A stretch of DNA of 62,293 bases from an uncultured Acidimicrobiales bacterium (GTDB taxonomy: Bacteria; Actinomycetota; Acidimicrobiia; Acidimicrobiales; SZUA-35): positions 1 to 62,293 of the forward strand of contig CALGOA010000132.1 in NCBI GenBank assembly GCA_937958015.1, read 5' to 3'. Below, one piece after another: positions 40,218 through 49,908 of this stretch. The notes below the pieces were generated by a model that searched no databases, was not told where the DNA came from, and was given only the letters and a program-made list of their open reading frames with translations. The first letter of the stretch is position 1; the number at the start of each line of letters is the position of its first letter. A program made the position numbers and the translations under genes.

Positions 40218-41974
40218 GAGAACGCCTCGTCCACGGCTTCGGTGGAACCCACCGAAAGAAGGCGGGAGTAGTGACTGTCGGGGTCTCGACGGAGTTCGGC
40301 GGTTGCGCCCCGCTCAATGACGACACCCCGATCGAGCACCATCAGCTCATCCAGTCGTTCAACGGTGGAGAGGCGGTGGGCGATCACCACGGCGGTTCGG
40401 CCCACGAGTAGCCGGTCGATGGCCCGGGTCACGCGGGCCTCGGTCAGCGGGTCGATTCGGCTGGACGCCTCATCCAGAAGAATGAAATCGGGGGAGCGGA
40501 GAAACAACCTCGACAACGCGATCAATTGCGCCTCGCCGCCGGACAGGCCGGATCCACCGGGGCCCAGTTCGGTGTCGAGACCATTCGGCATGGCCTCCAC
40601 CCAGGTGAGAAGATCCAGTTCGGCCAGCGCCGATCGCACCTGGGCATCATCGATCGAACCGTCGAACAGCGTGAGATTGTCCCGGATCGACGCGCCGAAG
40701 AGATGGACGTCCTGGCTCACAACACCGGTCCGTGATCTCAGTTCCGCCCGCGGGATCGCATCCAGTGACACACCGTTGAGCTGAATCGAGCCCGATGTCG
40801 GCTCCACCAGGCGAAGCAACAGGCGGGCCAACGTGGTTTTACCGCTTCCGGTGCGACCCAGGATTCCTATCGATCGTCCGGCCGACAGGTCCAGAGAGAC
40901 ATCGTCGATCACCCGAAGCGGATCGTCTTCGTCGTCGTATTCGAATCCGACCCCATCGAGTGTGAGCGCAAGGGGACCGTGGGGCAGGTGATCGGTTCCG
41001 AGATCCTCGATGGTGGCCTGCTCCCCAAGCAGCTGGATCGACCGTTTCATACCACCGGCCGCACGCTGGACCCGTTCGGTTTCCTCCGATAACTGGTCCA
41101 GCGGGGCTCGGAGCACCTGGGTGTACTGGAACAGGAGGTAGGCGGTGCCCAGAGTGATGGTCTGGTTGCGGAGCAGTGCCGCGTTCACCGCCAAAATCAG
41201 GATGCCGCCGGCCACGAACACGGCGTTGGACATGATCCATAACCACACCGCCTGGCGTTCCCGGGCCAGTGAGGACTTCAGCACGCTGGCGCTGGCCGCC
41301 TGAAACGTGGCGACCGCATGGCTGCCGCCCCCGTTGCTGCGCAGATCGTCAGCGCCGGCCAGCCGTTCCTCCACCTCACCCAACATCCGGCCCGTGGCAG
41401 CCTGCTCGGAGGCGGCCTCGTCGACGGCCCGATCCCGGAGCAGATACATGGTGCCAATCGCCACCAGCAGGTACACCCCCAGGCCCAGCCCGATCAGCGG
41501 ACTTCGAAACGACACCACCACCAAAAGACCGACCAGGGTCACCAGCGCGGACGCAGCTTTGGCGGCGAAACGCGAGATGAACTCGCTGAGTGCGGTCACG
41601 TCGCCGTCCACCCGACTGACCAGCTCACCGGGGCTGGTGCTGCGATGGAAGGCCAGATCGAGACCGAGCACGTGCCGAGCCAGGCGGGACCGCAGTTCGT
41701 TGGTCACCAGCCAGGCCAGGTTCGTTGCGGTCCATGCCACTGCGATGGACATCACCTGGCGCGCCACACCAACCCCGACGTACACACCGGCGAGGAAGAG
41801 CAGTCGTGAGCGACTGGCGCCAGCGGCGGCCTCGTCGATGAAGCCAGCGATGATGAGCGGTCCGGCGAGGGGGAGCAGCCCCGCGATCGCCAGAACACCC
41901 GACATGACGGCGACCGGGACTCGATGTGGTCCCAGCAGGCCGAACAGGGCGCGCCAGTGGCTCTGTCCGGTCAT
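40214..41974 (-). CDS. ABC exporter half-transporter, catalytic-site subunit
   Basis: 586 residues with six transmembrane helices and a complete nucleotide-binding domain: Walker A LGRTGSGKTTL, signature LSGGEAQLIALSRL, Walker B with catalytic Glu (FILLDEASSRID) and switch His (VVIAHRLST). It should form the consensus ATP site with the partner's signature motif. The ATG at 41974 is supported by TACGGT 7 nt upstream; an in-frame TTG at 41995 is not. Confidence 0.91.
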   Translation of the reverse strand: MTGQSHWRALFGLLGPHRVPVAVMSGVLAIAGLLPLAGPLIIAGFIDEAAAGASRSRLLFLAGVYVGVGVARQVMSIAVAWTATNLAWLVTNELRSRLARHVLGLDLAFHRSTSPGELVSRVDGDVTALSEFISRFAAKAASALVTLVGLLVVVSFRSPLIGLGLGVYLLVAIGTMYLLRDRAVDEAASEQAATGRMLGEVEERLAGADDLRSNGGGSHAVATFQAASASVLKSSLARERQAVWLWIMSNAVFVAGGILILAVNAALLRNQTITLGTAYLLFQYTQVLRAPLDQLSEETERVQRAAGGMKRSIQLLGEQATIEDLGTDHLPHGPLALTLDGVGFEYDDEDDPLRVIDDVSLDLSAGRSIGILGRTGSGKTTLARLLLRLVEPTSGSIQLNGVSLDAIPRAELRSRTGVVSQDVHLFGASIRDNLTLFDGSIDDAQVRSALAELDLLTWVEAMPNGLDTELGPGGSGLSGGEAQLIALSRLFLRSPDFILLDEASSRIDPLTEARVTRAIDRLLVGRTAVVIAHRLSTVERLDELMVLDRGVVIERGATAELRRDPDSHYSRLLSVGSTEAVDEAFS

Positions 41975-41987
41975 TTCACCGACCGTA
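41975..41987 (-). promoter_or_regulatory. -10 box of leaderless promoter, ABC exporter operon
   Basis: TACGGT (minus strand, 41987-41982) is 7 nt before the ATG at 41974. Confidence 0.55.
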
Positions 41988-42096
41988 GCGGTCAAGATGC
42001 GTTCGCTTCAGGGGATTTCCTGGCTCCCCGAAACTAGTTTGACCAGCGGTGCACTACCAACGCCGATTTTGGAGGGGAAGAGAAGCGTTGGTCCGC

Positions 42097-42168
42097 TAAC
42101 CTGATCAGTCGCCCTCAAGGTGGGCGAACGCATCGAAAATTCCCGGGCCCCCGGCCCGGCGTCGGAGG
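42097..42168 (+). promoter_or_regulatory. rplY promoter and 5' leader with hairpin and Shine-Dalgarno
   Basis: TAACCT at 42097-42102 would start transcription near 42109. The leader of about 69 nt opens with a hairpin (TCGCCC/GGGCGA, 42109-42127), has a GC-rich CCCGGG-containing stretch and ends with GGAGG at 42164-42168, 9 nt before the ATG. This contrasts with the leaderless genes nearby and may allow translational control. Confidence 0.5.
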
Positions 42169-42177
42169 TAGATTCCA

Positions 42178-42846
42178 ATGGAGCAGACGGTCGTCAAGGC
42201 CCTAACCACCCGTGAGCTTGGCTCGGCCCCCAGCCGACGCCTGCGTCGCGAGGGCCAGCTTCCCGGGGTCATCTACGGCCTCGGCAAAGACCCGGTAGCA
42301 GTCCAGGTCACCTACACCGATCTTCGTGATGCGCTCAAGACCGACGCTGGCATGAACACCGTGTTCAGTCTCGATGTCGACGGCGATCAGGACCTCGTGC
42401 TGGTCAAGGACGTGCAGCGTCACCCGATCCGTCGAGAGGTCACCCACGTCGACTTCCTTCGAATCGACGCCAGCCAGAGCATCAGCGTCGACGTACCGAT
42501 CGTCATGGTCGGCGAAGCCGAAGAAGCTCTCAACGCCGGCCTCCTGGTCGACCAGATTCTGTTCTCCCTCACGGTCGAGTGTTCGCCCACAGCGATTCCC
42601 GATCAGCTCGAGGCCGACGTCACCATCCTCACCGGTGACCGCAACATCGTCGTCAGCGACCTGGTGCTGCCCACCGGCGTCACCACCACCGTCGACGGTG
42701 ATGACCCCGTCGTCTCCACCGTTATCCCTCGCGCCGCAGTCGAGGAAGAGGAAGAGACCGAAGGCGAAGAGGGCGAAGAGGGCGAAGCGTCCGCCGAGGG
42801 TGGCGACGACGCCGAAGCCAGCGGCGACGAAGCCTCCGAGGAGTAA
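42178..42846 (+). CDS. rplY: 50S ribosomal protein bL25 (Ctc/TL5 type)
   Basis: 222 residues. N-terminal 5S-rRNA-binding domain (TRELGSAPSRRLRREGQLPG, then VIYGLGKDP) and the C-terminal beta domain of the longer Ctc/TL5 form (VDFLRIDASQSISVDVPIVM). It ends with an acidic Glu/Gly-rich tail of about 35 residues, as in other actinobacterial members. Followed by pth 9 nt later, the usual pairing. Confidence 0.96.
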   Translation: MEQTVVKALTTRELGSAPSRRLRREGQLPGVIYGLGKDPVAVQVTYTDLRDALKTDAGMNTVFSLDVDGDQDLVLVKDVQRHPIRREVTHVDFLRIDASQSISVDVPIVMVGEAEEALNAGLLVDQILFSLTVECSPTAIPDQLEADVTILTGDRNIVVSDLVLPTGVTTTVDGDDPVVSTVIPRAAVEEEEETEGEEGEEGEASAEGGDDAEASGDEASEE

Positions 42847-42855
42847 GCACCCGTC

Positions 42856-43509
42856 GTGGTCCGACTCGGCCGATCAGACGCTGTGGAGAAACGCCGGGGC
42901 ACCCCGGCCGATCTTCTGGTTGTCGGCCTTGGCAATCCCGGCGACGAGTTCGACGGCACGCGCCACAACGTTGGCGCCGAGGCCGTCGCACGGGTGGCCG
43001 CTCGGTATGGCGAGACGCTCAAGAAGTCCAAAGAGCGGGCGTTGCTGTGCGAAATTCGCATCGGCCAGCAGCGGGTCGTGCTCGCGTTCCCGCAGACCTT
43101 CATGAACAACTCCGGTGAGTCGGTTCGTCTGTTGCGCAAGCGGTATGGCATCACCGAGGGACACCAACTCCTCGTGGTCCACGACGAGGTCGACCTGCCG
43201 GTCGGCAAGCTCAAGCTCAAACAGGGCGGCGGCCTTGCTGGTCACAATGGACTCCGGTCGGTTTCGACCCATGTCGGTAGTGGCCATTTCATGCGCCTGC
43301 GAATCGGAATCGGCAAACCACCCGCCAGCCAGATCGTCCGGGACTTCGTCCTGAAACGCCCCGGCAAGACCGAACGAACCATTCTCGATACCGCGATCTC
43401 CGATGCTTCAGAAGCCATCGAGTTGGTCGTTCGAGATGGCATTGATGCAACGATGAACTCCGTGAACCGACGCATCGAGGAGCCTCGCCCTGACGGCAAC
43501 CATCAGTGA
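42856..43509 (+). CDS. pth: Peptidyl-tRNA hydrolase
   Basis: 217 residues. Recycles peptidyl-tRNA by cleaving the ester bond. Motifs: VVGLGNPGDEFDGTRHNVG with catalytic His, FPQTFMNNSGESV, the Asp of VVHDEVDLP and GGGLAGHNGLRS. The GTG start gives a short N-terminal extension before the conserved strand. Coupled to rplY, with GAGGAG near the end of that gene. Confidence 0.95.
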   Translation: MVRLGRSDAVEKRRGTPADLLVVGLGNPGDEFDGTRHNVGAEAVARVAARYGETLKKSKERALLCEIRIGQQRVVLAFPQTFMNNSGESVRLLRKRYGITEGHQLLVVHDEVDLPVGKLKLKQGGGLAGHNGLRSVSTHVGSGHFMRLRIGIGKPPASQIVRDFVLKRPGKTERTILDTAISDASEAIELVVRDGIDATMNSVNRRIEEPRPDGNHQ

Positions 43510-43564
43510 TCTGAGCGTCCCCGGCTTCGGCCCGCTCATCGAGAGATTCTCTCGAATCCCGGCG

Positions 43565-46500
43565 ATGGATCGGATCATCGGACGGGCCACCAGCGTCCTA
43601 GCGGTGTCCGAGCCGGGTTGGGCGCCTTCGATCGCAGCGCTGGCCGTCGGCTCTGAACGTCGCCCGCTGCTGATTGCCGTTCCCACCAGTACCGAAGCCG
43701 AACGGCTCCAGCGCGATCTTGGTGTGCTCCTGGGCGATGACGAGGTCGTCCACTTCCCGGCTTGGGAGACCCTGCCGTTCGAACGCATCAGTCCCAGTAT
43801 CGAGACCATGGGCCGACGGCTCGAGACCATGTGGCGCCTCTCGGATCCGGCTACCGCCCCGGCGGTCGTGGTCGCCCCGGTTCGATCGCTGATCCAACGG
43901 CTGGGACCCGAAGGCGTGGATTCGGAACCGATCGTGATCGGCCGCGGCGACGAGGTCGACCCGACCGAGCTGATCCAACGGTTGGTCGATATGGGGTATC
44001 GCCGTGAAGCCCAGGTGGAACACCGTGGCGAGGTGGCGATTCGCGGTTCGATCGTGGACGTCTTTGCCTCTACCGCCGATACCGGTGTTCGTATCGACCT
44101 ATGGGGCGACGAGGTCGACCGCCTCACCACGTTCAGCATCGCCACCCAGCGCAGCGACATCGACATCAACGAGGTCGAGATCCACGGCTGTCGGGAGCTG
44201 CTGATCAGCGACCGGGTACGGGCCCGCGCCGAGGAACTCATGGCGTCTGATCCCTGGGGCCGGGAGCAGTGGCAACGGCTCGCCGATGGCGAACTGTTCG
44301 ACGGAATGGAGTCGTGGATGCCATGGCTCACCGAAACCAGCCGAGTCCTGCCAGATCTCCTCGGATCGGATTCGATGGTGGTGCTGCTCGAGCCGAAACG
44401 AATGAAGGATCGCGCCGCCGACCTGATCGCCGAGGAGCTCGATCTGGCGTCCACCCTGGCGCGAACCTGGGGTGCAGAAGCCGATTCAGAGACGCCGACC
44501 GATCGAACCTTCCCGCAGCTGCACGTTCCTTTCGATCGGGTGCTGTCGAATACCTCGGCCCCGGTCGTTTCAATGATGCCGATCCCCGATGGCCCCGATG
44601 TGGCCACGATCGAGGTAAGTGGCTGGGACGGTTCCGGCGAACAACTCGCCAGCCGAATCGCCCACCTTGCGACCAACGGCAGCACCGTTGTTGTGTGTGC
44701 CGAGGGAGCCGGGACCATCGGTCGACTTAGTGACCGGTTGTCATCGTTGGGGGTTGCGCCGGCGGTTCACGCCGACGGCATCCCCGATGCCTTCACCCCC
44801 GGAGTGCACATCGTGATCGAACACATCGAGCGCGGCTTCGTGCTGCCCGATGTCAACGTTGCGCTGCTGTCCGAGGCCGAACTCACCGGCCGTCGTAGAG
44901 CCCATCGCAAGGTTCGCAAGCGGTCCAAGCGCCAGAGCGATGGATTCTTCGAAGGGCTCAAGCCAGGCGACTATGTGGTGCACCATCACCACGGCGTGGG
45001 CCGATTCGCGGGACTGGTCAACAGGGCGATCGGTGGCCACAGCCGCGACTACCTGCTGCTGGACTACCGAGGCGACGACAAGTTGTACGTGCCGTCGGAC
45101 CAGATGGACCTTGTCCGCCCCTACAGCGGTGGCGACTCGCCGAGCCTTCATCGACTTGGAGGCAGCGACTTCGCAAAGGCGAAGTCGAAGGTTCGTGCCG
45201 AGGTCAACGAGATCGCTCAGGAACTGGTGGTGCTGTATCAGCAGCGCCTCGCCACCCCCGGTGTTGTGTTCGACCCCGACACCCCTTGGCAATCCGAAGT
45301 GGAGGGTGCGTTTCCCTACGAACTCACGCCCGACCAGGCGGTCACCGTCGACGCGGTCAAGGGCGACATGGAGACCGACACCCCGATGGACCGTCTGGTC
45401 GTCGGTGACGTCGGATTCGGCAAGACCGAGATCGCCGTCCGGGCCGCGTTCAAGGCGGTTCAGAGCGGCAAGCAGGTGGCGGTCCTGGTCCCCACCACCC
45501 TGCTGGCATCGCAGCACTTCCAGACCTTCGCCGACCGGTTTTCGCCCTACCCGATTCGGGTCGAGGTGTTGTCCCGTTTCCTCACGGCCAAACAGGCCCG
45601 CGAGGTAGCGGCGGCGGTACGCGATGGCGAAGTCGACGTACTGATCGGCACCCATCGCATCCTCTCTGACGACGTGAAGTTCCCCCGGCTCGGCCTGCTC
45701 GTGGTGGACGAAGAGCAACGCTTCGGCGTGAAACACAAAGAGTCGATCAAGTCGCTAAGTACCAACGTCGACGTGCTCACCTTGTCGGCTACACCGATTC
45801 CGCGCACGCTCGAGATGAGCCTCACCGGCATCCGAGATCTTTCGGTTCTCAACACCCCACCGGCCGACCGCCAGCCGATCCTCACCTACGTCGGCGAGTA
45901 CGACGAACGAGCCGTAGCCGAGGCGATTCGGCGGGAGCTGCTCCGGGAGGGACAGGTCTTCTTTGTTCACAACCGGGTGCAGAGCATCGAACACACCGCC
46001 AAGAAGATTCGAGACATGGTGCCCGAAGCCCGGGTCGCGGTGGCTCACGGGCAGATGGACGAAGGCAGCCTCGAAACGATCGTGATGGACTTCTGGGACG
46101 GCAAATATGACGTTCTGGTCTGCACCACCATCATCGAGTCCGGTATCGACATGCCCACGGTGAATACGCTCGTGGTCGACCGGGCTGAGCTGCTCGGGTT
46201 GGGCCAACTCCATCAGCTGAGGGGACGAGTCGGTCGATCGGGCCAGCGGGCCTACGCCTACCTCTTCACCCGGCCCGACGCATCGTTAACCGAAGAAGCG
46301 TACGAACGACTGAAGACCATCGGCGAGGCCACCGAACTGGGATCGGGATTCCGGATCGCCATGCGCGATTTGGAAATTCGCGGTGCCGGCAACCTTCTGG
46401 GCAACAACCAGAAGGGTCATATCGCCGCCGTCGGCTACGACCTCTACTGCCAGATGGTCAGCGAGGCCGTCAACGAATTGAACGGTGTCGAAGTTGCGGT

Positions 46501-46984
46501 ACCGGTCGAAGTGAAACTCGATCTACCGGTCGACGCGCTGATTCCCGACGACTACGTGCCGGGCGGACCTCAACGGCTCGAGGCCTACCGTCGGTTGTCC
46601 GCTGTCACCACCCAAACCGAAGTCGACGACATCACCACCGAGTGGCAGGACCGCTACGGCCCGGTGCCGCCGGTCGCCCAACAACTGCTCGATGTCGCCC
46701 GCATCCGGGCCGAGATGATTCGACTCGGTATGCGCGATCTCGTTGTGGTGAAGGGGCCCGGCTTTGGGGCTCCTCGATGGATGGCCAAGATGGGCCCGGT
46801 CGAGATGCGTATCAGCCAGGAGGTCCGCTTCAAGCGGCTGTTTAAGGCTGGCGTTTGGAAACCCAACGAGTACGGATCCGAGGGTGGCGAGATCCAGGTT
46901 GGCATGAAGTCGACGGCGAAGGACCTTGCCAAAGACCTGCTGACGTTCTTCGACACGATGTTTCCAGTGGAGACCGACGACTGA
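43565..46984 (+). CDS. mfd: Transcription-repair coupling factor Mfd
   Basis: 1139 residues from the first ATG. Displaces stalled RNA polymerase and recruits UvrA. Domains: UvrB-like N-terminal region (FPAWETLPFERISPS), RNA-polymerase-interaction domain (GDYVVHHHHGVGRF), helicase with Walker A VGDVGFGKTEIAV and DEEQ box VVDEEQRFG, motif VI QLRGRVGRSGQ, and C-terminal TRCF domain. The frame is open for 21 codons upstream and resembles the Mfd N-terminus (LIERFSRIPAMDRIIGRA), but has no ATG, GTG or TTG; an ATC at 43502 or CTG at 43511 may be the true start. Confidence 0.96.
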   Translation: MDRIIGRATSVLAVSEPGWAPSIAALAVGSERRPLLIAVPTSTEAERLQRDLGVLLGDDEVVHFPAWETLPFERISPSIETMGRRLETMWRLSDPATAPAVVVAPVRSLIQRLGPEGVDSEPIVIGRGDEVDPTELIQRLVDMGYRREAQVEHRGEVAIRGSIVDVFASTADTGVRIDLWGDEVDRLTTFSIATQRSDIDINEVEIHGCRELLISDRVRARAEELMASDPWGREQWQRLADGELFDGMESWMPWLTETSRVLPDLLGSDSMVVLLEPKRMKDRAADLIAEELDLASTLARTWGAEADSETPTDRTFPQLHVPFDRVLSNTSAPVVSMMPIPDGPDVATIEVSGWDGSGEQLASRIAHLATNGSTVVVCAEGAGTIGRLSDRLSSLGVAPAVHADGIPDAFTPGVHIVIEHIERGFVLPDVNVALLSEAELTGRRRAHRKVRKRSKRQSDGFFEGLKPGDYVVHHHHGVGRFAGLVNRAIGGHSRDYLLLDYRGDDKLYVPSDQMDLVRPYSGGDSPSLHRLGGSDFAKAKSKVRAEVNEIAQELVVLYQQRLATPGVVFDPDTPWQSEVEGAFPYELTPDQAVTVDAVKGDMETDTPMDRLVVGDVGFGKTEIAVRAAFKAVQSGKQVAVLVPTTLLASQHFQTFADRFSPYPIRVEVLSRFLTAKQAREVAAAVRDGEVDVLIGTHRILSDDVKFPRLGLLVVDEEQRFGVKHKESIKSLSTNVDVLTLSATPIPRTLEMSLTGIRDLSVLNTPPADRQPILTYVGEYDERAVAEAIRRELLREGQVFFVHNRVQSIEHTAKKIRDMVPEARVAVAHGQMDEGSLETIVMDFWDGKYDVLVCTTIIESGIDMPTVNTLVVDRAELLGLGQLHQLRGRVGRSGQRAYAYLFTRPDASLTEEAYERLKTIGEATELGSGFRIAMRDLEIRGAGNLLGNNQKGHIAAVGYDLYCQMVSEAVNELNGVEVAVPVEVKLDLPVDALIPDDYVPGGPQRLEAYRRLSAVTTQTEVDDITTEWQDRYGPVPPVAQQLLDVARIRAEMIRLGMRDLVVVKGPGFGAPRWMAKMGPVEMRISQEVRFKRLFKAGVWKPNEYGSEGGEIQVGMKSTAKDLAKDLLTFFDTMFPVETDD

Positions 46985-47006
46985 CGCACGCTCGGTTCAG
47001 GCGCAC

Positions 47007-47020
47007 TAGTGTGCCAGCCA
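47007..47020 (+). promoter_or_regulatory. -10 box upstream of pntAA
   Basis: TAGTGT at 47007-47012 is 8 nt before the GTG at 47021. Confidence 0.45.
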
Positions 47021-48160
47021 GTGCATATTTCGGTTGTGAAGGAGACGGCTCCGGGCGAGCGTCGGGTTGCTCTCAGTCCGCAGGGGGTGTCGAAGCTCGT
47101 GGCCCTGGGTCACTCGGTGTCCGCCGAGACCGGCTGCGGGGTCGCAGCGGGTTTGGTAGACGATGACTATCGCGAGGCTGGAGCCGAGGTTTCGGATCGA
47201 TCATCACTGCTTCAACGGGGCGGTGTAGTCCTCGGAATCGAGGCGGTTCGGTCCGGCGTGAACGACTCCCACGTCGTCATCGGATTGGTCGATCCTCTGT
47301 GGCGACCGGTTGATGTCCAAACCCTTGCGGCAACGGGCGCCACCGTGTTGAGCCTGGAACTGATACCGCGGATCACCCGGGCCCAAAGCATGGATGTGCT
47401 GTCCTCGATGGCCACCGTGGCCGGTTACGAGGCGGTTCTGCTGGCGGCTGCCCGGCTGCCGAAGATGTTCCCGCTCCTCATGACCGCGGCGGGGACGGTT
47501 CCAGCCGCCCGAACGCTGGTCCTTGGAGCCGGCGTCGCCGGCCTGCAGGCCATCGCTACCGCGAAACGGCTCGGATCGGTGGTGCAGGCCTATGACGTTC
47601 GTCCCGCTGCGACCGAACAGATCGAGTCGGTCGGTGGTAGGAGCATTCGCCTCGATCTCGACACTGCGCAGTCCGAGGACTCGGGTGGGTATGCCAAGGC
47701 CCAGGGTGATGACGTGCAGGCCCGTCAACAACAACAGCTCACACCATTCGTGGCCGAATCGGACATCGTGATCACCACCGCAGCCATACCCGGGGCCAAG
47801 AGTCCCGAATTGATCACCGCCGCCATGGTGAGCGAGATGCGCCCGGGTTCGGTCGTGGTGGACATGGCCGCAGAACGCGGTGGCAACTGTGCGGTAACCA
47901 TCGCCGACCAGGACGTGGAACACGACGGTGTCCTCGTGTTGGGACCCACCGATCTTGCGTCTCGTTCGGCGGCCTCGTCCAGTCAGATGTTCAGCAATAA
48001 TCTGGTCACCCTGCTGACCCATCTCACCGGCGACGACGGCGAACTTCATATCGACACCGACGACGAGATCACCGCCGGCACCCTCGTCGCTCGCAACGGT
48101 GCGATCGTGCACCAACGGGTGACCGATGCGCTGGCGTCAACGACCGGAGAATCCAGATGA
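47021..48160 (+). CDS. pntAA: NAD(P) transhydrogenase alpha subunit, soluble part (PntAA)
   Basis: 379 residues, NAD(H)-binding domain I of the proton-translocating transhydrogenase. VKETAPGERRVALSPQG opens the alanine dehydrogenase/PNT-like fold; the NAD loop is LVLGAGVAGLQAIATAKRLG; RPAATEQIESVGG and the QQQQL region follow. GTG at 47021 fits the -10 box; GTG at 47009 is an alternative. The alpha subunit is split in two as in many bacteria, and pntAB overlaps by ATGA. Confidence 0.94.
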   Translation: MHISVVKETAPGERRVALSPQGVSKLVALGHSVSAETGCGVAAGLVDDDYREAGAEVSDRSSLLQRGGVVLGIEAVRSGVNDSHVVIGLVDPLWRPVDVQTLAATGATVLSLELIPRITRAQSMDVLSSMATVAGYEAVLLAAARLPKMFPLLMTAAGTVPAARTLVLGAGVAGLQAIATAKRLGSVVQAYDVRPAATEQIESVGGRSIRLDLDTAQSEDSGGYAKAQGDDVQARQQQQLTPFVAESDIVITTAAIPGAKSPELITAAMVSEMRPGSVVVDMAAERGGNCAVTIADQDVEHDGVLVLGPTDLASRSAASSSQMFSNNLVTLLTHLTGDDGELHIDTDDEITAGTLVARNGAIVHQRVTDALASTTGESR

Positions 48161-48444
48161 CGTTCCTGTTCGCACTCACACTGTTCGTCCTGGCGGTGTT
48201 TCTCGGCATCGAATTGATCTCCAAGGTGCCGCCGACCCTGCACACGCCGTTGATGAGCGGATCGAATGCCATCAGCGGGATCACACTCATCGGCGCGGTC
48301 GTTTCCGCCGGCGCAGAGCAGACGACCCTCGCCACCTGGCTCGGTGTTGGCGCAGTCGCACTTGCAACTATCAACGTGGTCGGCGGATTTCTGGTCACCA
48401 ATCGAATGCTGGGCATGTTCTCGTCCCGGAAGAAGGACCGCTGA
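48157..48444 (+). CDS. pntAB: NAD(P) transhydrogenase alpha subunit, membrane part (PntAB)
   Basis: 95 residues with three transmembrane helices (FALTLFVLAVFLGIELISKV, SGITLIGAVVSAG, ATINVVGGFLVTNRML). It is the alpha-side membrane piece of the proton channel. The conserved PLMSGSNAISGI segment is present. ATG overlaps the pntAA stop; the TGA overlaps the pntB ATG by one base. Confidence 0.95.
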   Translation: MTFLFALTLFVLAVFLGIELISKVPPTLHTPLMSGSNAISGITLIGAVVSAGAEQTTLATWLGVGAVALATINVVGGFLVTNRMLGMFSSRKKDR

Positions 48445-49832
48445 TGGCGGTCCCCAGCAACCTGATCCAGGCCGGGTACATCGTTGCCGCGGTGTTGTTC
48501 ATTCTGGGCTTGAAAGGTTTGGGAAAACCTCGCACCGCGGTGCGGGGCAACGCGTTAGGCGCTCTCGGCATGCTGGTTGCCGTTCTTGTGACCCTCACCG
48601 ACAATCGGATCCTCTCGTTCTGGCAACTCGCTCTGGGGCTCGTGGCCGGTGCCGCGGTCGGAGTGGTGCTGGCGGTCCGGGTCCAGATGACCGGCATGCC
48701 CGAACTGGTAGCGCTGTTTAACGGATTCGGCGGGCTGGCATCGGTGCTGGTGGTCGGTTCGAGCTTTCTGGAGGTGAGGGACGCGTCGGGAGACCCGACG
48801 ACCACCTTCACTCTTGCGGCTGCGGCGACGGCGCTCATCGGCGCAGTTACCTTCAGCGGTTCCCTGATCGCCTGGGGCAAGTTGCGCGAGTCGGTCGGAG
48901 TTCTTGGCTTCAGCGGTATTGCGGTCTTCAACGGGCTGTTGTTCGCCGGTTCGGTCCTGCTCGGACTCCTCATGCTGGGCGCTCCAACTTCGATCGGCCT
49001 GCTGGTCGCCATCACTGGCGCCGGGCTGGTTCTGGGTGTCACCGGGGTGGTGCCAATCGGTGGTGCCGACATGCCGGTGGTCATAGCGTTGCTCAATTCG
49101 CTTTCGGGGCTGGCCGCCAGCGCGACCGGGTTTGCTCTGGGCAACAGCCTGTTGATCGTGGCTGGATCTCTGGTGGGGGCCAGCGGCCTGATCCTCACCC
49201 AGATCATGTGCGCTGCGATGAATCGGAGCCTTCCGAACGTCCTGTTCTCGGCGGCTCCAACCTCAAGCGGTGGAACCGACGCCGACGAGGTCTACGGGGG
49301 CCGGGTCACCTCGACCACCGCCGATGAGGTGGCGCTGCTGCTCGACACCGCCGACCGGGTGGCGATCATCCCCGGGTACGGCATGGCGGTCGCCCAGGCC
49401 CAACATGCGGTGCGGGACCTCACTCGCACGCTGGAAGCCAACGGCACCGAGGTCGTGTTCGGTATCCATCCCGTCGCCGGGCGAATGCCCGGCCACATGA
49501 ACGTGCTGCTGGCCGAAGCCGAGATCGACTACGAGAAACTGATCGAGATGGATCAGATCAACCCGACGTTCGGCCAAACCGACATCACCATCGTGATCGG
49601 CGCCAACGATGTGGTGAACCCCGTGGCTCGGGAAGATCCCGAGTCGCCGATCGCCGGAATGCCGATCCTGGACGTCGATCGTTCCCGCACCGTCGTGGTG
49701 ATCAAGCGCTCTCTTTCTCCCGGCTTTGCGGGTATCCCCAATCCGCTGTTTGCTGCCGACAACTCACTCATGCTTTTTGGCGATGGTAAGCAGGCCGTGT
49801 CCGACATCACCAAGGCCCTCGGGGAAATCTGA
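48444..49832 (+). CDS. pntB: NAD(P) transhydrogenase beta subunit (PntB)
   Basis: 462 residues. About eight to nine transmembrane helices form the rest of the channel, then the NADP(H)-binding domain III (VAIIPGYGMAVAQAQHAVRD, GIHPVAGRMPGHMNVLLAEA, GANDVVNPVA, VVIKRSLSPGFAGIPNPLF). Transfers hydride between NADH and NADP+ coupled to proton uptake. The ATG at 48444 overlaps the pntAB stop (TGATG). Longer in-frame sequence upstream is the shadow of pntAB. Confidence 0.96.
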   Translation: MAVPSNLIQAGYIVAAVLFILGLKGLGKPRTAVRGNALGALGMLVAVLVTLTDNRILSFWQLALGLVAGAAVGVVLAVRVQMTGMPELVALFNGFGGLASVLVVGSSFLEVRDASGDPTTTFTLAAAATALIGAVTFSGSLIAWGKLRESVGVLGFSGIAVFNGLLFAGSVLLGLLMLGAPTSIGLLVAITGAGLVLGVTGVVPIGGADMPVVIALLNSLSGLAASATGFALGNSLLIVAGSLVGASGLILTQIMCAAMNRSLPNVLFSAAPTSSGGTDADEVYGGRVTSTTADEVALLLDTADRVAIIPGYGMAVAQAQHAVRDLTRTLEANGTEVVFGIHPVAGRMPGHMNVLLAEAEIDYEKLIEMDQINPTFGQTDITIVIGANDVVNPVAREDPESPIAGMPILDVDRSRTVVVIKRSLSPGFAGIPNPLFAADNSLMLFGDGKQAVSDITKALGEI

Positions 49833-49895
49833 AACCGGTTCTTCGATCCGGTGAACAGGAATTGAACCTGCTGGTTTTGCTGCCGATGAGGACTC

Positions 49896-49908
49896 TATGG
49901 TGAAGGGA
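49896..49908 (+). promoter_or_regulatory. -10 box of leaderless promoter, Vps62-like gene
   Basis: TATGGT at 49896-49901 is 7 nt before the ATG at 49909, which argues against the ATG at 49897. Confidence 0.5.
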
